Shown piece by piece: positions 32,860-41,062 of a DNA stretch of 64,000 nt. The first letter of the stretch is position 1. The number at the start of each line of letters is the position of its first letter. Source of the DNA: Streptomyces sp. ISL-1. Lineage in GTDB: Bacteria > Actinomycetota > Actinomycetes > Streptomycetales > Streptomycetaceae. The stretch lies in contig NZ_JAGGOI010000016.1 of assembly GCF_018614585.1 (NCBI RefSeq), positions 124,001-188,000 of the forward strand. Reading direction: 5' to 3'. The notes under the pieces were generated by a model. It had not been told where the DNA came from. It did no database searches and worked only from the letters and a program-made list of their open reading frames with translations. Both the position numbers and the translations under genes were made by a program.

Positions 32860-33474
32860 CTAACGGGAGCCCGGCCGCAGGGCGGCGCGCCGGGTCAGCT
32901 CCGCCCAGACCTTCCCTACCTGCGGCTGAAGAATCTCCAGCGGCCCGTCGTTGTCGATGACCAGATCGGCGATGGCCCGCCGCTGCTCGCGCGTGGCCTG
33001 GGCCGCCATCCGGGCACGCGCCTCGGACTCGGACATTCCGCGCAGCCGTATCAGCCGGTCCAGCTGCGTCTGGGGCGAGGCGTCGACGACGACCACCACG
33101 TCGTACAGCGGCGCCAGGTTGTTCTCGGCGAGCAGTGGTACGTCGTGGATCACGACGGCATCCGGCCCCGCGGCCTTCTCCAGCTCCATGGAACGCGCCC
33201 CGACCAGCGGGTGGACGATCGAGTTCAGCGTCGCCAGGCGTTCGGAGTCGGCGAAGACGATCGAGCCGAGCCCTGGCCGGTCCAGGGTGCCTTCGGGGGT
33301 GAGGATCTGAGGGCCGAAGGCATCGACAACGGCCGCGAGTCCGGGCGTACCGGGCTCGACGACCTCGCGAGCAATCTTGTCGGCGTCGATCAGCACCGCT
33401 CCCTGCGACGCGAGGAGTCGGGAGACTTCGCTCTTGCCGGCACCGATTCCGCCGGTCAGGCCCACCTTCAGCAT
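32860..33474 (-). CDS. coaE: Dephospho-CoA kinase
   Basis: A 204-residue CoaE of normal length. It carries the P-loop GLTGGIGAGKSEVSRLLAS at the N-terminus, DADKIAREVVEPGTPG near 30, the lid-region LVGARSMELEK and VIHDVPLLAEN near 107, and RLIRLRGMSESEARARMAAQ near 140. It phosphorylates the 3'-OH of dephospho-CoA, the last step of coenzyme A synthesis. It starts 20 bp downstream of the PAC2 gene, so the two should be co-transcribed. Some actinobacterial CoaE proteins carry a C-terminal UPF0157 extension; this one does not. Confidence 0.98.
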   Translation of the reverse strand: MLKVGLTGGIGAGKSEVSRLLASQGAVLIDADKIAREVVEPGTPGLAAVVDAFGPQILTPEGTLDRPGLGSIVFADSERLATLNSIVHPLVGARSMELEKAAGPDAVVIHDVPLLAENNLAPLYDVVVVVDASPQTQLDRLIRLRGMSESEARARMAAQATREQRRAIADLVIDNDGPLEILQPQVGKVWAELTRRAALRPGSR

Positions 33475-33494
33475 GGCCGCAGCCTACGCGAGGG

Positions 33495-34433
33495 CTAGGC
33501 GTCGCCCTCCCGCTCCGCGAGGAAGCGTTCGAAATCGCGGCCGATCTCGTCGGCGGACGGCAGGTCCACCGGCTCCGCGACCAGACTGCCCCTGGTCTCC
33601 GCGCCCGCCACCGCGTCGTACTGGTGCTCAAGGCCCCGCACCAGCGCCACCAACTCCTCGTCGCCCTCGCCGATCTGCCGCTCGATCTCGGTCTGGGTGC
33701 GGTGCGCCTCCGTACGCAGCGTATGCGCGACGCCCGGGAGGACCAGGCCCGTCGCGGCCGTGATCGCCTCCAGGGCGCTCAGCGCGGCGTCGGGGTAGGA
33801 GGAGCGTGCGACATAGTGCGGCACATGGGCGGCGACGCCGAGGACGTCGTGGCCCGACTCCATCAGGCGGTACTCGAGAAGCGACTCCGCGCTGCCCGGC
33901 ACCTGTGCCTCGTCGAAGGGGCTGCGGTGGCCCGGCATGAGGTCCGTGCGGTTGCCGTGCGGGGTGAGGCCGACGGGGCGGGTGTGCGGGACGCCCATCG
34001 GAATGCCGTGGAAGTTGACCGCGAGCCGCACTCCGAGCCGCTCGACGATCTGCCGGACGGCGGCGGCGAAGCGTTCCCATTCGACGTCCGGTTCGGGGCC
34101 CGACAGCAGCAGGAACGGCGCGCCCGTGGCGTCCTGGACCAGCCGGACATCGAGCGTCGGGGTCTCGTAGGCGCTCCAGCGGTCGCGCCGGAAGGTCAGC
34201 AGCGGGCGGCGGGCGCGGTAGTCGACCAGCCGGTCGTGATCGAAGCGCGCCACGACCTGATGGGGCAGCGTGTCCAGCAGGTTGTCGACGATCTGCTCGC
34301 CGGTCTCACCCGCGTCCATGTATCCCTCGAAGTGGTACAGCATGACCAGGCCGGCCGATTCCTGCGCGAGCGCCATGTCGACGACGGCGAGGCCCTTCGG
34401 CTCCCATTCGTACAAACCCTGCGGATCCAGCAC
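33495..34433 (-). CDS. PAC2 family protein (proteasome assembly chaperone-like)
   Basis: A 312-residue PAC2-fold protein starting VIVLDPQGLYEWEPKGLAVV at GTG 34433, nine bases after GAGGAG. It shows YHFEGYMDAGETGEQIVDNL near 37, the conserved FHGIPMGVPHTRP near 147, and VAAHVPHYVARSSYPDAALS near 205. The family is common in actinobacteria, some members being linked to proteasome or carboxylate-amine ligase context; its role here is unknown. An Asp/Glu-rich C-terminus follows residue 280. First gene of the PAC2-coaE-TPR unit. Confidence 0.9.
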   Translation of the reverse strand: MLDPQGLYEWEPKGLAVVDMALAQESAGLVMLYHFEGYMDAGETGEQIVDNLLDTLPHQVVARFDHDRLVDYRARRPLLTFRRDRWSAYETPTLDVRLVQDATGAPFLLLSGPEPDVEWERFAAAVRQIVERLGVRLAVNFHGIPMGVPHTRPVGLTPHGNRTDLMPGHRSPFDEAQVPGSAESLLEYRLMESGHDVLGVAAHVPHYVARSSYPDAALSALEAITAATGLVLPGVAHTLRTEAHRTQTEIERQIGEGDEELVALVRGLEHQYDAVAGAETRGSLVAEPVDLPSADEIGRDFERFLAEREGDA

Positions 34434-34660
34434 GATTACCGCTCCTCCTCGTGTTCGTACAGAAGAACGCCTGGTGACGCACCGGCATTCCCGCCTCACG
34501 CCGTGAACACATCGAAGGGAAGGCCCAGTTCACGACGGCCGGTTGAAACGAGAGCTGGTCCAGACCTTGACGTGCCTAATGCCCCTCCCTACCGTCACGA
34601 GACAGTTCGAAGTTCAGAAACACATCCTTCGTTTGTATACGCGAACGGGAAGGCACCCCC

Positions 34661-35620
34661 ATGCGCACCCGAAAGCTGCTCCCCGCCCTGCTGGCCGGGG
34701 CGCTCGCAACCGGCGGCCTGTCCTTACTGGCCACACCCGCGGACGCCGCCACAGTCATCGATGTGACCACCACCGCCCAGCTGAAGTCCGCGCTGTCCGC
34801 CGCACGTCCCGGCGACACGATCCAGCTCGCCGACGGCACGTACACCGGAAACTTCAAGACCACCACCGCCGGCACCTCCGGCGCCCGCATCACCCTGACC
34901 GGCTCCTCGAAGGCGGTCCTCAAGGCCGGCGGCGGCTACGGTCTCCATCTCAACGGCGCCTCGTACTGGACCGTCAAGGGGATCACCGTCACCGGCGGCC
35001 AGAAGGGGATCATGACCGACTCGGCCGACGGCGTCGTGATCGACTCGGTGACCGTGCGCGGCCTGGACATGGAGGGCGTCCACTTCCGCAAGTCCAGCCG
35101 CAACGGCGTGATCAAGAACTCGCGGATCTACGACACCGGCAACAACGGCAGCGGCATGGGCGAGGGCGTCTACGTCGGCTCCGCGAACACGCTGTCCGAC
35201 AAGAGCGACAACGTACAGATCCTGAACAACACCATCGGCCCGGACGTCGGCGGCGAGGCCGTCGACATCAAGGAAGGCACCACGGGCGCGAAGATCATCG
35301 GGAATGCCTTCGACGGCCGCGGCCTGACCGGTGCCAACTTCGACGACTCATGGATCGACGTGAAGGGCAACAAGACCCTCGTCGAGAACAACACCGGCAA
35401 GAACACCACCAACAACGGCTACGAGACCCACACCCAGCAGAGCGGCTGGGGCTGCGGCACCGTCTTCCGCGGAAACACGTCCGATCTGCGCGGAGCCTCC
35501 GGCCCCAGGCAACTCGCCATCAGTGTCACCAACTACAGCTCCAGCTGCCCGACGACGGTCTACGCCGGCAACACCGTCACCGGCGGCAAGGGCCTGACGA
35601 ACATCCCCGTCACGCCATAA
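34661..35620 (+). CDS. Secreted right-handed beta-helix protein with a TTA codon
   Basis: A 319-residue exported protein. The signal peptide MRTRKLLPALLAGALATGGL ends near ATPADA. Tandem beta-helix coils follow: AARPGDTIQLADGTYTG near 50, GLHLNGASYWTVKGITVTGG near 89, then repeated N/G-rich rungs (SRNGVIKNSRIYD, DNVQILNNTIG, NKTLVENNTGKN). The arrangement resembles chondroitinase-B/pectate-lyase-type polysaccharide lyases, but clear catalytic residues cannot be assigned. Codon 22 (34724-34726) is TTA, the only in-frame TTA I noticed in the window, so translation may depend on the bldA tRNA. Single-gene unit followed by a strong hairpin. Confidence 0.9.
   Translation: MRTRKLLPALLAGALATGGLSLLATPADAATVIDVTTTAQLKSALSAARPGDTIQLADGTYTGNFKTTTAGTSGARITLTGSSKAVLKAGGGYGLHLNGASYWTVKGITVTGGQKGIMTDSADGVVIDSVTVRGLDMEGVHFRKSSRNGVIKNSRIYDTGNNGSGMGEGVYVGSANTLSDKSDNVQILNNTIGPDVGGEAVDIKEGTTGAKIIGNAFDGRGLTGANFDDSWIDVKGNKTLVENNTGKNTTNNGYETHTQQSGWGCGTVFRGNTSDLRGASGPRQLAISVTNYSSSCPTTVYAGNTVTGGKGLTNIPVTP
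34724..34726 (+). promoter_or_regulatory. TTA codon (possible bldA checkpoint)
   Basis: In-frame TTA at codon 22, in the signal peptide of the beta-helix protein. In Streptomyces TTA is read only by the developmentally timed bldA tRNA, so early TTA codons can delay synthesis until aerial growth or antibiotic production. Confidence 0.85.
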
Positions 35621-35625
35621 CGCGG

Positions 35626-35660
35626 TAAGGCCCGCTCCCAAGGGGAGCGGGCCTTACTTT
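35626..35660. terminator. Bidirectional terminator between the beta-helix gene and rpsA
   Basis: TAAGGCCCGCTCCC (35626-35639) pairs perfectly with GGGAGCGGGCCTTA (35643-35656) across a 3-base loop and is followed by CTTT. It lies in the short gap between the convergent beta-helix and rpsA genes and can serve both. Confidence 0.9.
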
Positions 35661-35688
35661 CAGCTATTCACCAGCTGGGGTCAGAGCG

Positions 35689-37197
35689 TCAGCTCTGGCC
35701 GCCGGCCAGCTTCTCGCGCAGGGCAGCCAGGGCCTCGTCCGACGCCAGGGCGCCGGAGTTGTCGTCCGACTCCGAGGAGTACGAACCACCCGAGACACCA
35801 GCACCGGCACCCGCACCCGCGGCGGGGGCGGCAGCACCCTCGGCCGCAGCGGCCTCGTCGGCCTCGCGGGACTTGATGACCTGGGCCTGGTGCTGCTCGA
35901 AGCGCTGCTGCGCCTCGGCGTACTGGGTCTCCCACACCTCACGCTGGGCCTCGAAGCCCTCGAGCCAGTCGTTGGTCTCCGGGTCGAAGCCCTCGGGGTA
36001 GATGTAGTTCCCCTGGTCGTCGTAGGACGCGGCCATGCCGTACAGCGTCGGGTCGAACTCGACCGAGGCCGGGTCGCCACCGAAGGCCTCGTTGGCCTGC
36101 TTCAGCGAGAGGCTGATGCGGCGGCGCTCGAGGTCGATGTCGATGACCTTGACGAAGATCTCGTCGTTGACCTGGACGACCTGCTCCGGGATCTCCACGT
36201 GGCGCTCGGCCAGCTCGGAGATGTGGACCAGACCCTCGATGCCCTCGTCGACGCGCACGAACGCACCGAACGGAACGAGCTTGGTGACCTTACCCGGGAC
36301 GACCTGACCGATCTGGTGGGTCCGGGCGAACTGCTGCCACGGGTCTTCCTGCGTCGCCTTGAGCGACAGGGAGACGCGCTCGCGGTCCATGTCGACGTCG
36401 AGAACCTCGACGGTGACTTCCTGGCCGACCTCGACAACCTCGGAGGGGTGGTCGATGTGCTTCCAGGAGAGCTCGGAGACGTGGACGAGACCGTCGACGC
36501 CACCCAGGTCCACGAAGGCACCGAAGTTGACGATCGAGGAGACGACGCCGGAGCGGACCTGACCCTTCTGCAGGGTGGTGAGGAACGTCTGGCGAACCTC
36601 GGACTGGGTCTGCTCGAGCCAGGCGCGGCGGGACAGGACCACGTTGTTGCGGTTCTTGTCCAGCTCGATGATCTTCGCCTCGAGCTCCTTGCCCACGTAG
36701 GGCTGGAGGTCGCGGACACGGCGCATCTCGACGAGAGAAGCCGGCAGGAAGCCACGGAGGCCGATGTCGAGGATGAGACCACCCTTGACCACCTCGATGA
36801 CGGTGCCGGTGACGATGCCGTCCTCTTCCTTGATCTTCTCGATGGTGCCCCAGGCGCGTTCGTACTGGGCACGCTTCTTCGAGAGGATCAGGCGGCCTTC
36901 CTTGTCCTCCTTCTGGAGAACAAGGGCCTCGATCTCGTCGCCGACCTTGACGACCTCGTTCGGGTCGACGTCGTGCTTGATCGAGAGCTCGCGGCTCGGG
37001 ATGACACCTTCGGTCTTGTAACCGATGTCGAGCAGGACCTCGTCCCGGTCGACCTTAACGATGACGCCATCCACGATGTCGCCGTCGTTGAAGTATTTGA
37101 TCGTCTCGTCGATCGCGGCGAGGAAGGCTTCCTCGTTACCGATGTCGTTGACCGCTACCTGCGGAGTGGTGGCGGTGGTCTCGGTGCTGCTCGTCAT
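35689..37197 (-). CDS. rpsA: 30S ribosomal protein S1
   Basis: A 502-residue S1 with four S1/OB repeats at about 37-108, 123-191, 208-278 and 295-365 (for example GDIVDGVIVKVDRDEVLLDI and GVVSSIVNFGAFVDLGGVDG). Four repeats rather than six is normal for actinobacteria. The C-terminal 120 residues contain ALYGMAASYDDQGNYIYPEG and an Ala/Gly/Ser-rich tail that ends LREKLAGGQS. S1 binds mRNA leaders at the 30S platform. The gene is transcribed alone from the promoter at 37394-37422, with a long leader. Confidence 0.98.
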   Translation of the reverse strand: MTSSTETTATTPQVAVNDIGNEEAFLAAIDETIKYFNDGDIVDGVIVKVDRDEVLLDIGYKTEGVIPSRELSIKHDVDPNEVVKVGDEIEALVLQKEDKEGRLILSKKRAQYERAWGTIEKIKEEDGIVTGTVIEVVKGGLILDIGLRGFLPASLVEMRRVRDLQPYVGKELEAKIIELDKNRNNVVLSRRAWLEQTQSEVRQTFLTTLQKGQVRSGVVSSIVNFGAFVDLGGVDGLVHVSELSWKHIDHPSEVVEVGQEVTVEVLDVDMDRERVSLSLKATQEDPWQQFARTHQIGQVVPGKVTKLVPFGAFVRVDEGIEGLVHISELAERHVEIPEQVVQVNDEIFVKVIDIDLERRRISLSLKQANEAFGGDPASVEFDPTLYGMAASYDDQGNYIYPEGFDPETNDWLEGFEAQREVWETQYAEAQQRFEQHQAQVIKSREADEAAAAEGAAAPAAGAGAGAGVSGGSYSSESDDNSGALASDEALAALREKLAGGQS

Positions 37198-37533
37198 GTG
37201 GGAAAGGGCTCCGGTACGGACAGTGAGTCGTAGGTACTGCTACGCCGAGAGCCCTTATCGCAGCTGCAGAAGCCGGACAGCCCAGGAAGCGCCGTCCAGA
37301 ATAAGGAGGCGCCTCGTGAACCGAGGGGACATGCATACAGTTGCGAGCGCGGCCTGCTCGGTCTGAGGCGCGCAAGCCCGCAGCGCAACTTGTAGCATAC
37401 GGGGGCAGCCGGACAGGGTCAATGCGCGAAGGCGCACACCCGGGGCGGAACGCCCCATACCCGGCACAACTAATGTTTGCCCAGGCCACAATGGCCGCCG
37501 CATTGGTCGCGCTGAACGCAAACTACAACGACG
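37198..37533. other. Divergent gap holding the rpsA leader and methyltransferase promoter region
   Basis: This 336-bp gap has lower G+C than its neighbours. It contains the rpsA promoter and leader described separately. On the plus strand the last 80 bp before the methyltransferase must hold its promoter; I see no clear consensus there and no small gene. Confidence 0.6.
37394..37422 (-). promoter_or_regulatory. Predicted HrdB-type promoter of rpsA
   Basis: On the minus strand, -35 TTGACC (37422-37417), a 17-bp spacer and -10 TATGCT (37399-37394). This predicts a start near 37387 and an rpsA leader of about 190 bases. The leader contains an imperfect cctcg/cgagg hairpin near 37310-37325. Confidence 0.75.
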
Positions 37534-38343
37534 GTGACGATGTTCCAAGATTATGAACCGGAAGCGACCCGCCGTAACGCCGGTGACGCGGAGAGCAGCC
37601 GCGCCAGCCGCGGCTGGTGGGAGCGGAACGCCGACGAGTACCAGACCGAACACGGTGCGTTCCTGGGCGACGACCGCTTCGTGTGGGGGCCGGAAGGGCT
37701 CGACGAGGCGGAAGCCGGACTGCTGGGTCCGGCCGGTTCGCTGAAGGGGCTGGACGTCCTGGAGATCGGCGCGGGCGCCGCGCAGTGCTCGCGCTGGCTG
37801 GCCGCGCAGGGCGCGCGCCCCGTGGCCCTGGACCTCTCCCACCGGCAGCTCCAGCACGCCCTGCGGATCGGCGACGACGTCCCCCTGGTCGAGGCGGACG
37901 CGGGGGCACTGCCCTTCCTGGACGGCTCCTTCGACATCGCGTGCTCGGCGTACGGGGCGGTGCCGTTCGTCGCGGACCCGGTGAGGGTCTTCCGCGAGGT
38001 ACGGCGTGCGCTGCGGCCGGGCGGGCGGTGGGTCTTCTCGGTCACCCACCCGATCCGCTGGGCGTTTCCCGACGAGCCGGGCCCCGAGGGTCTTTCGGTG
38101 TCCGCCTCGTACTTCGACCGCACTCCCTATGTCGAGCAGGACGAGGCCGGCCGCGCGGTGTATGTCGAGCACCACCGGACGATCGGCGACCGCGTGCGGG
38201 ACGTGGTGGCCGGGGGCTTTCGGCTGGTCGATCTCGTCGAGCCCGAGTGGCCCGACTGGAACAGCCAGGAGTGGGGCGGCTGGTCCCCGCTGCGCGGGAA
38301 TCTGATCCCGGGCACGGCGATCTTCGTCTGCGAGCGCGACTGA
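37534..38343 (+). CDS. Class I SAM-dependent methyltransferase
   Basis: A 269-residue methyltransferase. The SAM-binding motif LDVLEIGAGAAQCSRWLA lies near residue 73, motif II PVALDLSHRQLQHA near 96, motif III LVEADAGALPFLDGSFDIAC near 117, and LRPGGRWVFSVTHP near 160. The substrate is unknown; the C-terminal PDWNSQEWGGWSPLRG is typical of a Streptomyces group of small-molecule methyltransferases. GTG 37534 or ATG 37540 (MFQDYEPEATRR) could be the start. Followed by hrpB after 44 bp on the same strand. Confidence 0.92.
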   Translation: MTMFQDYEPEATRRNAGDAESSRASRGWWERNADEYQTEHGAFLGDDRFVWGPEGLDEAEAGLLGPAGSLKGLDVLEIGAGAAQCSRWLAAQGARPVALDLSHRQLQHALRIGDDVPLVEADAGALPFLDGSFDIACSAYGAVPFVADPVRVFREVRRALRPGGRWVFSVTHPIRWAFPDEPGPEGLSVSASYFDRTPYVEQDEAGRAVYVEHHRTIGDRVRDVVAGGFRLVDLVEPEWPDWNSQEWGGWSPLRGNLIPGTAIFVCERD

Positions 38344-38387
38344 GCCCACGGCGGCTCGTGAGACCGGCGGCTTGCGAGACTGGGGCG

Positions 38388-40976
38388 GTGATCCGCGACG
38401 ACGCCCCCGGCAGCCTGCCCGTACGCTCCGCCCTGCCCGCCCTCGAGCGGGCGCTCGAGGAGCACGGGTGCGCCGTACTGTGCGCGCCGCCCGGGACTGG
38501 CAAGACCACCCTCGTGCCGCTGGCCCTCGCCGAGCGCGGCGCACGCGTCGTGGTCGCCGAGCCGCGGCGGATCGCGGCGCGGGCCGCGGCCAGGCGGATG
38601 GCGTGGCTACTGGGCGAGAAGGTCGGCGGGAAGGTCGGCTTCACCGTGCGGGGGGAGCGCGTGGTGGGGCGCGGGACCGTGGTGGAGGTGGTGACCACCG
38701 GTGTGCTGCTGCAGCGGCTGCAGCGCGACCAGGAGTTGCCCGGGGTCGATGTGGTGATCCTCGACGAGTGTCATGAGCGGCATCTGGACGCGGACACGGT
38801 GGCCGCGTTTTTGCTGGATGTACGGGCCGCGCTCCGCCCCGAGCTGCGGTTGGTCGCGGCTTCGGCGACCACGGACGCGCAGGGCTGGGCGCGGCTGCTC
38901 GGCGATGCGCCGGTGGTTGAGGCGCAGGGCGCTGCGCATTCGGTGGAGGTGGTGTGGGCCCCTCCCGCGCGCCCGGTGCGGCCGCCGCACGGGATGCGGG
39001 TCGATCCCGCGCTGCTGACCCATGTGGCCGCTGTGGTGCGCCGGGCGCTCGCCGAGCGCACGGGCGATGTGCTGTGTTTTCTGCCGGGGGTCGGTGAAAT
39101 CGCCCGGGTGGCGGGCCAGTTGGGGGATGTGGGGGCACAGGTGCTCCAGGTCCACGGGCGCGCGCCCGCTGCGGTGCAGGACGCGGTGCTGTCCGGCGGT
39201 TCCGGGCGCCGCGTCGTGCTCGCTACGTCGGTGGCCGAGTCGTCGCTGACCGTGCCGGGCGTACGGGTCGTGGTGGACGCGGGTCTCGCACGCGAGCCAC
39301 GCACCGATCACGCGCGAGGTCTGAGCGCGCTGACCACGGTGCGAGCCTCACAGGCGGCGGCGCGGCAGCGGGCGGGACGAGCCGGCCGAGAGGCTCCCGG
39401 CGCGGTGTACCGCTGCTGGTCCGAGGCGGAGGACGCCAGGCTGGTGCGGTTCCCGTCGCCCGAGATCAAGGTCGCCGACCTGACGGCGTTCGCCCTGCAG
39501 GCGGCGTGCTGGGGCGACCCGGCGGCCTCGTCTCTCGCACTGCTCGACCCGCCCCCGGCCGGTGCGCTGGCCGCTGCACGCTCGGTGCTGTCGGCAATCG
39601 GCGCGGTGGACGCGGCCGGGCGGGCGACCGAACGGGGCGTACGCATGGCGCGGTTGGGCCTGCATCCCCGGCTGGCGCGGGCGCTCCTGGACGGCGCGCA
39701 CGAGGTGGGCGCGCGCCGGGCCGCCGAGGTGGTGGCCCTGCTCAGCGAGGAGCCGCCGCGGGAGTACGGGGACGACCTGGCCGCGGCCTGGCGGACGGCC
39801 CGCCGGGGCGGCGACGCGTACGCAACGCGCTGGCGCCAGGAGGCACGGCGGCTGGCGACCGGAGCGGACGGGCCGGAGATCCTGATGGCGCCGCCCGGGC
39901 CGGCACTTCCGGCCTCGCCGGCGTTCGACGCGCGGGGTCCGGGGCGCAGCCCCGGTACGGGAAAGGGCGGGGTGGGGGAAATTCACCTCTCCGACGACGC
40001 CGCCGCCGGGATCGTCACCGCCCTCGCCTTCCCCGAGCGCGTGGCGCGGGCCCGAGGCGAGGGGACCTGTCTGATGGTGTCCGGGACCGGGGGCGAGCTT
40101 GTCGCCGGATCGGCGCTGCGCAGCGCCCCCTGGCTGGCCGTCGCCGTCGCGGACCGGCCCGCGCACGCCGCCTCCGCGCGGGTGCGGCTGGCCGCCGTCG
40201 TCGACGAGGAGAGCGCCCGCAGCGCCGCAGCGCATCTGCTCGTCACCGGCCAGGAGGTCCACTGGGAGAACGGCGATGTCGTCGCACGGGAAGTGGAGCG
40301 CCTGGGGGCCGTGGAACTGTCCGTGCGCGCCCTCAAGGACCCGGATCCCGCTCTCGTACGCGAAGCTCTGGTGGACGGGCTGCGGCGCGAGGGGCTCGGG
40401 CTGCTGCGCTGGACACGCGAGTCGAAGGGCCTGCGGGAGCGGCTCGCCTTCCTTCACCGGGAACTGGGCGCGCCCTGGCCCGATGTGTCGGATGCCGCGC
40501 TGCTGGACCGTACCGACGAGTGGCTGGAGCCGGAGCTGTCCCGGGCCCGGCGGCGCGCCGATCTCGGGCGCATCCAGGCCGCGCAGGCGCTCCAGCGGCT
40601 GCTGCCCTGGGCGAGCGGGCACGCGGCCCGGCTCGACGAGCTGGCGCCGGAGCGGATCGAGGTGCCGAGCGGCTCGCGGGTCCGGGTGGAGTACGGCGGG
40701 GCGCAGCCCGTCCTTGCGGTGAAGCTCCAGGAGCTGTTCGGGCTGCGCGAGACGCCCACGGTCGCGGGCGTGCCGGTGCTGGTGCATCTGCTCTCGCCCG
40801 CCGGACGGCCCGCGGCCGTCACCGCCGACCTGGCGTCCTTCTGGAAGGAGGGGTACCGCTCCGTACGGGCGGAATTGCGCGGCCGTTATCCCAGGCACCC
40901 CTGGCCCGAGGACCCTTCGGCGGCTGAGCCGACCCGGCACACCAAGGCGCGCCACAGCCGGGAGACCGGCAGCTGA
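38388..40976 (+). CDS. hrpB: ATP-dependent helicase HrpB
   Basis: An 862-residue DEAH/RHA-type helicase of usual HrpB length, starting at GTG 38388 (VIRDDAPGSLPVRSALPALE). Walker A APPGTGKTTLVPLAL lies near 37, motif II ILDECHERHLDAD near 124, motif III SATTD near 158, the C-terminal lobe motif V near 285 (VVLATSVAESSLTVPGV), and motif VI QRAGRAGREAPG near 330. The HA2-like and HrpB C-terminal domains follow and end near the RYPRHPWPEDP segment. The substrate is unknown in Streptomyces; HrpB is a predicted RNA helicase. Near residue 515 an insert (RGPGRSPGTGKGG) resembles a surface loop. Confidence 0.95.
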   Translation: MIRDDAPGSLPVRSALPALERALEEHGCAVLCAPPGTGKTTLVPLALAERGARVVVAEPRRIAARAAARRMAWLLGEKVGGKVGFTVRGERVVGRGTVVEVVTTGVLLQRLQRDQELPGVDVVILDECHERHLDADTVAAFLLDVRAALRPELRLVAASATTDAQGWARLLGDAPVVEAQGAAHSVEVVWAPPARPVRPPHGMRVDPALLTHVAAVVRRALAERTGDVLCFLPGVGEIARVAGQLGDVGAQVLQVHGRAPAAVQDAVLSGGSGRRVVLATSVAESSLTVPGVRVVVDAGLAREPRTDHARGLSALTTVRASQAAARQRAGRAGREAPGAVYRCWSEAEDARLVRFPSPEIKVADLTAFALQAACWGDPAASSLALLDPPPAGALAAARSVLSAIGAVDAAGRATERGVRMARLGLHPRLARALLDGAHEVGARRAAEVVALLSEEPPREYGDDLAAAWRTARRGGDAYATRWRQEARRLATGADGPEILMAPPGPALPASPAFDARGPGRSPGTGKGGVGEIHLSDDAAAGIVTALAFPERVARARGEGTCLMVSGTGGELVAGSALRSAPWLAVAVADRPAHAASARVRLAAVVDEESARSAAAHLLVTGQEVHWENGDVVAREVERLGAVELSVRALKDPDPALVREALVDGLRREGLGLLRWTRESKGLRERLAFLHRELGAPWPDVSDAALLDRTDEWLEPELSRARRRADLGRIQAAQALQRLLPWASGHAARLDELAPERIEVPSGSRVRVEYGGAQPVLAVKLQELFGLRETPTVAGVPVLVHLLSPAGRPAAVTADLASFWKEGYRSVRAELRGRYPRHPWPEDPSAAEPTRHTKARHSRETGS

Positions 40977-41062
40977 TCCGACAGGTCGGGCAGCTGATCC
41001 GGCACGTCGGGCAGGGAGGGCTCGGGCGGGCAGGGCTCGGGCGGGGAAGGCTCAGGCGGGGA
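40969..41062. repeat. 21-bp and 15-16-bp tandem repeats between hrpB and the DUF3068 gene
   Basis: Two 21-bp units beginning gcagctgatccg lie at 40969-40989 and 40990-41010, the first spanning the hrpB stop. Three copies of a G-rich 15-16 bp unit (agggctcgggcggg) follow at about 41017-41062 and run into the DUF3068 3' end. Confidence 0.75.

Noticed and set aside
32423..33631. A 402-residue reading of the TPR gene from 33631
   Set aside because: The first part is the antisense-like out-of-frame copy of coaE; the TPR protein has its own GTG at 32791 with a good ribosome binding site.
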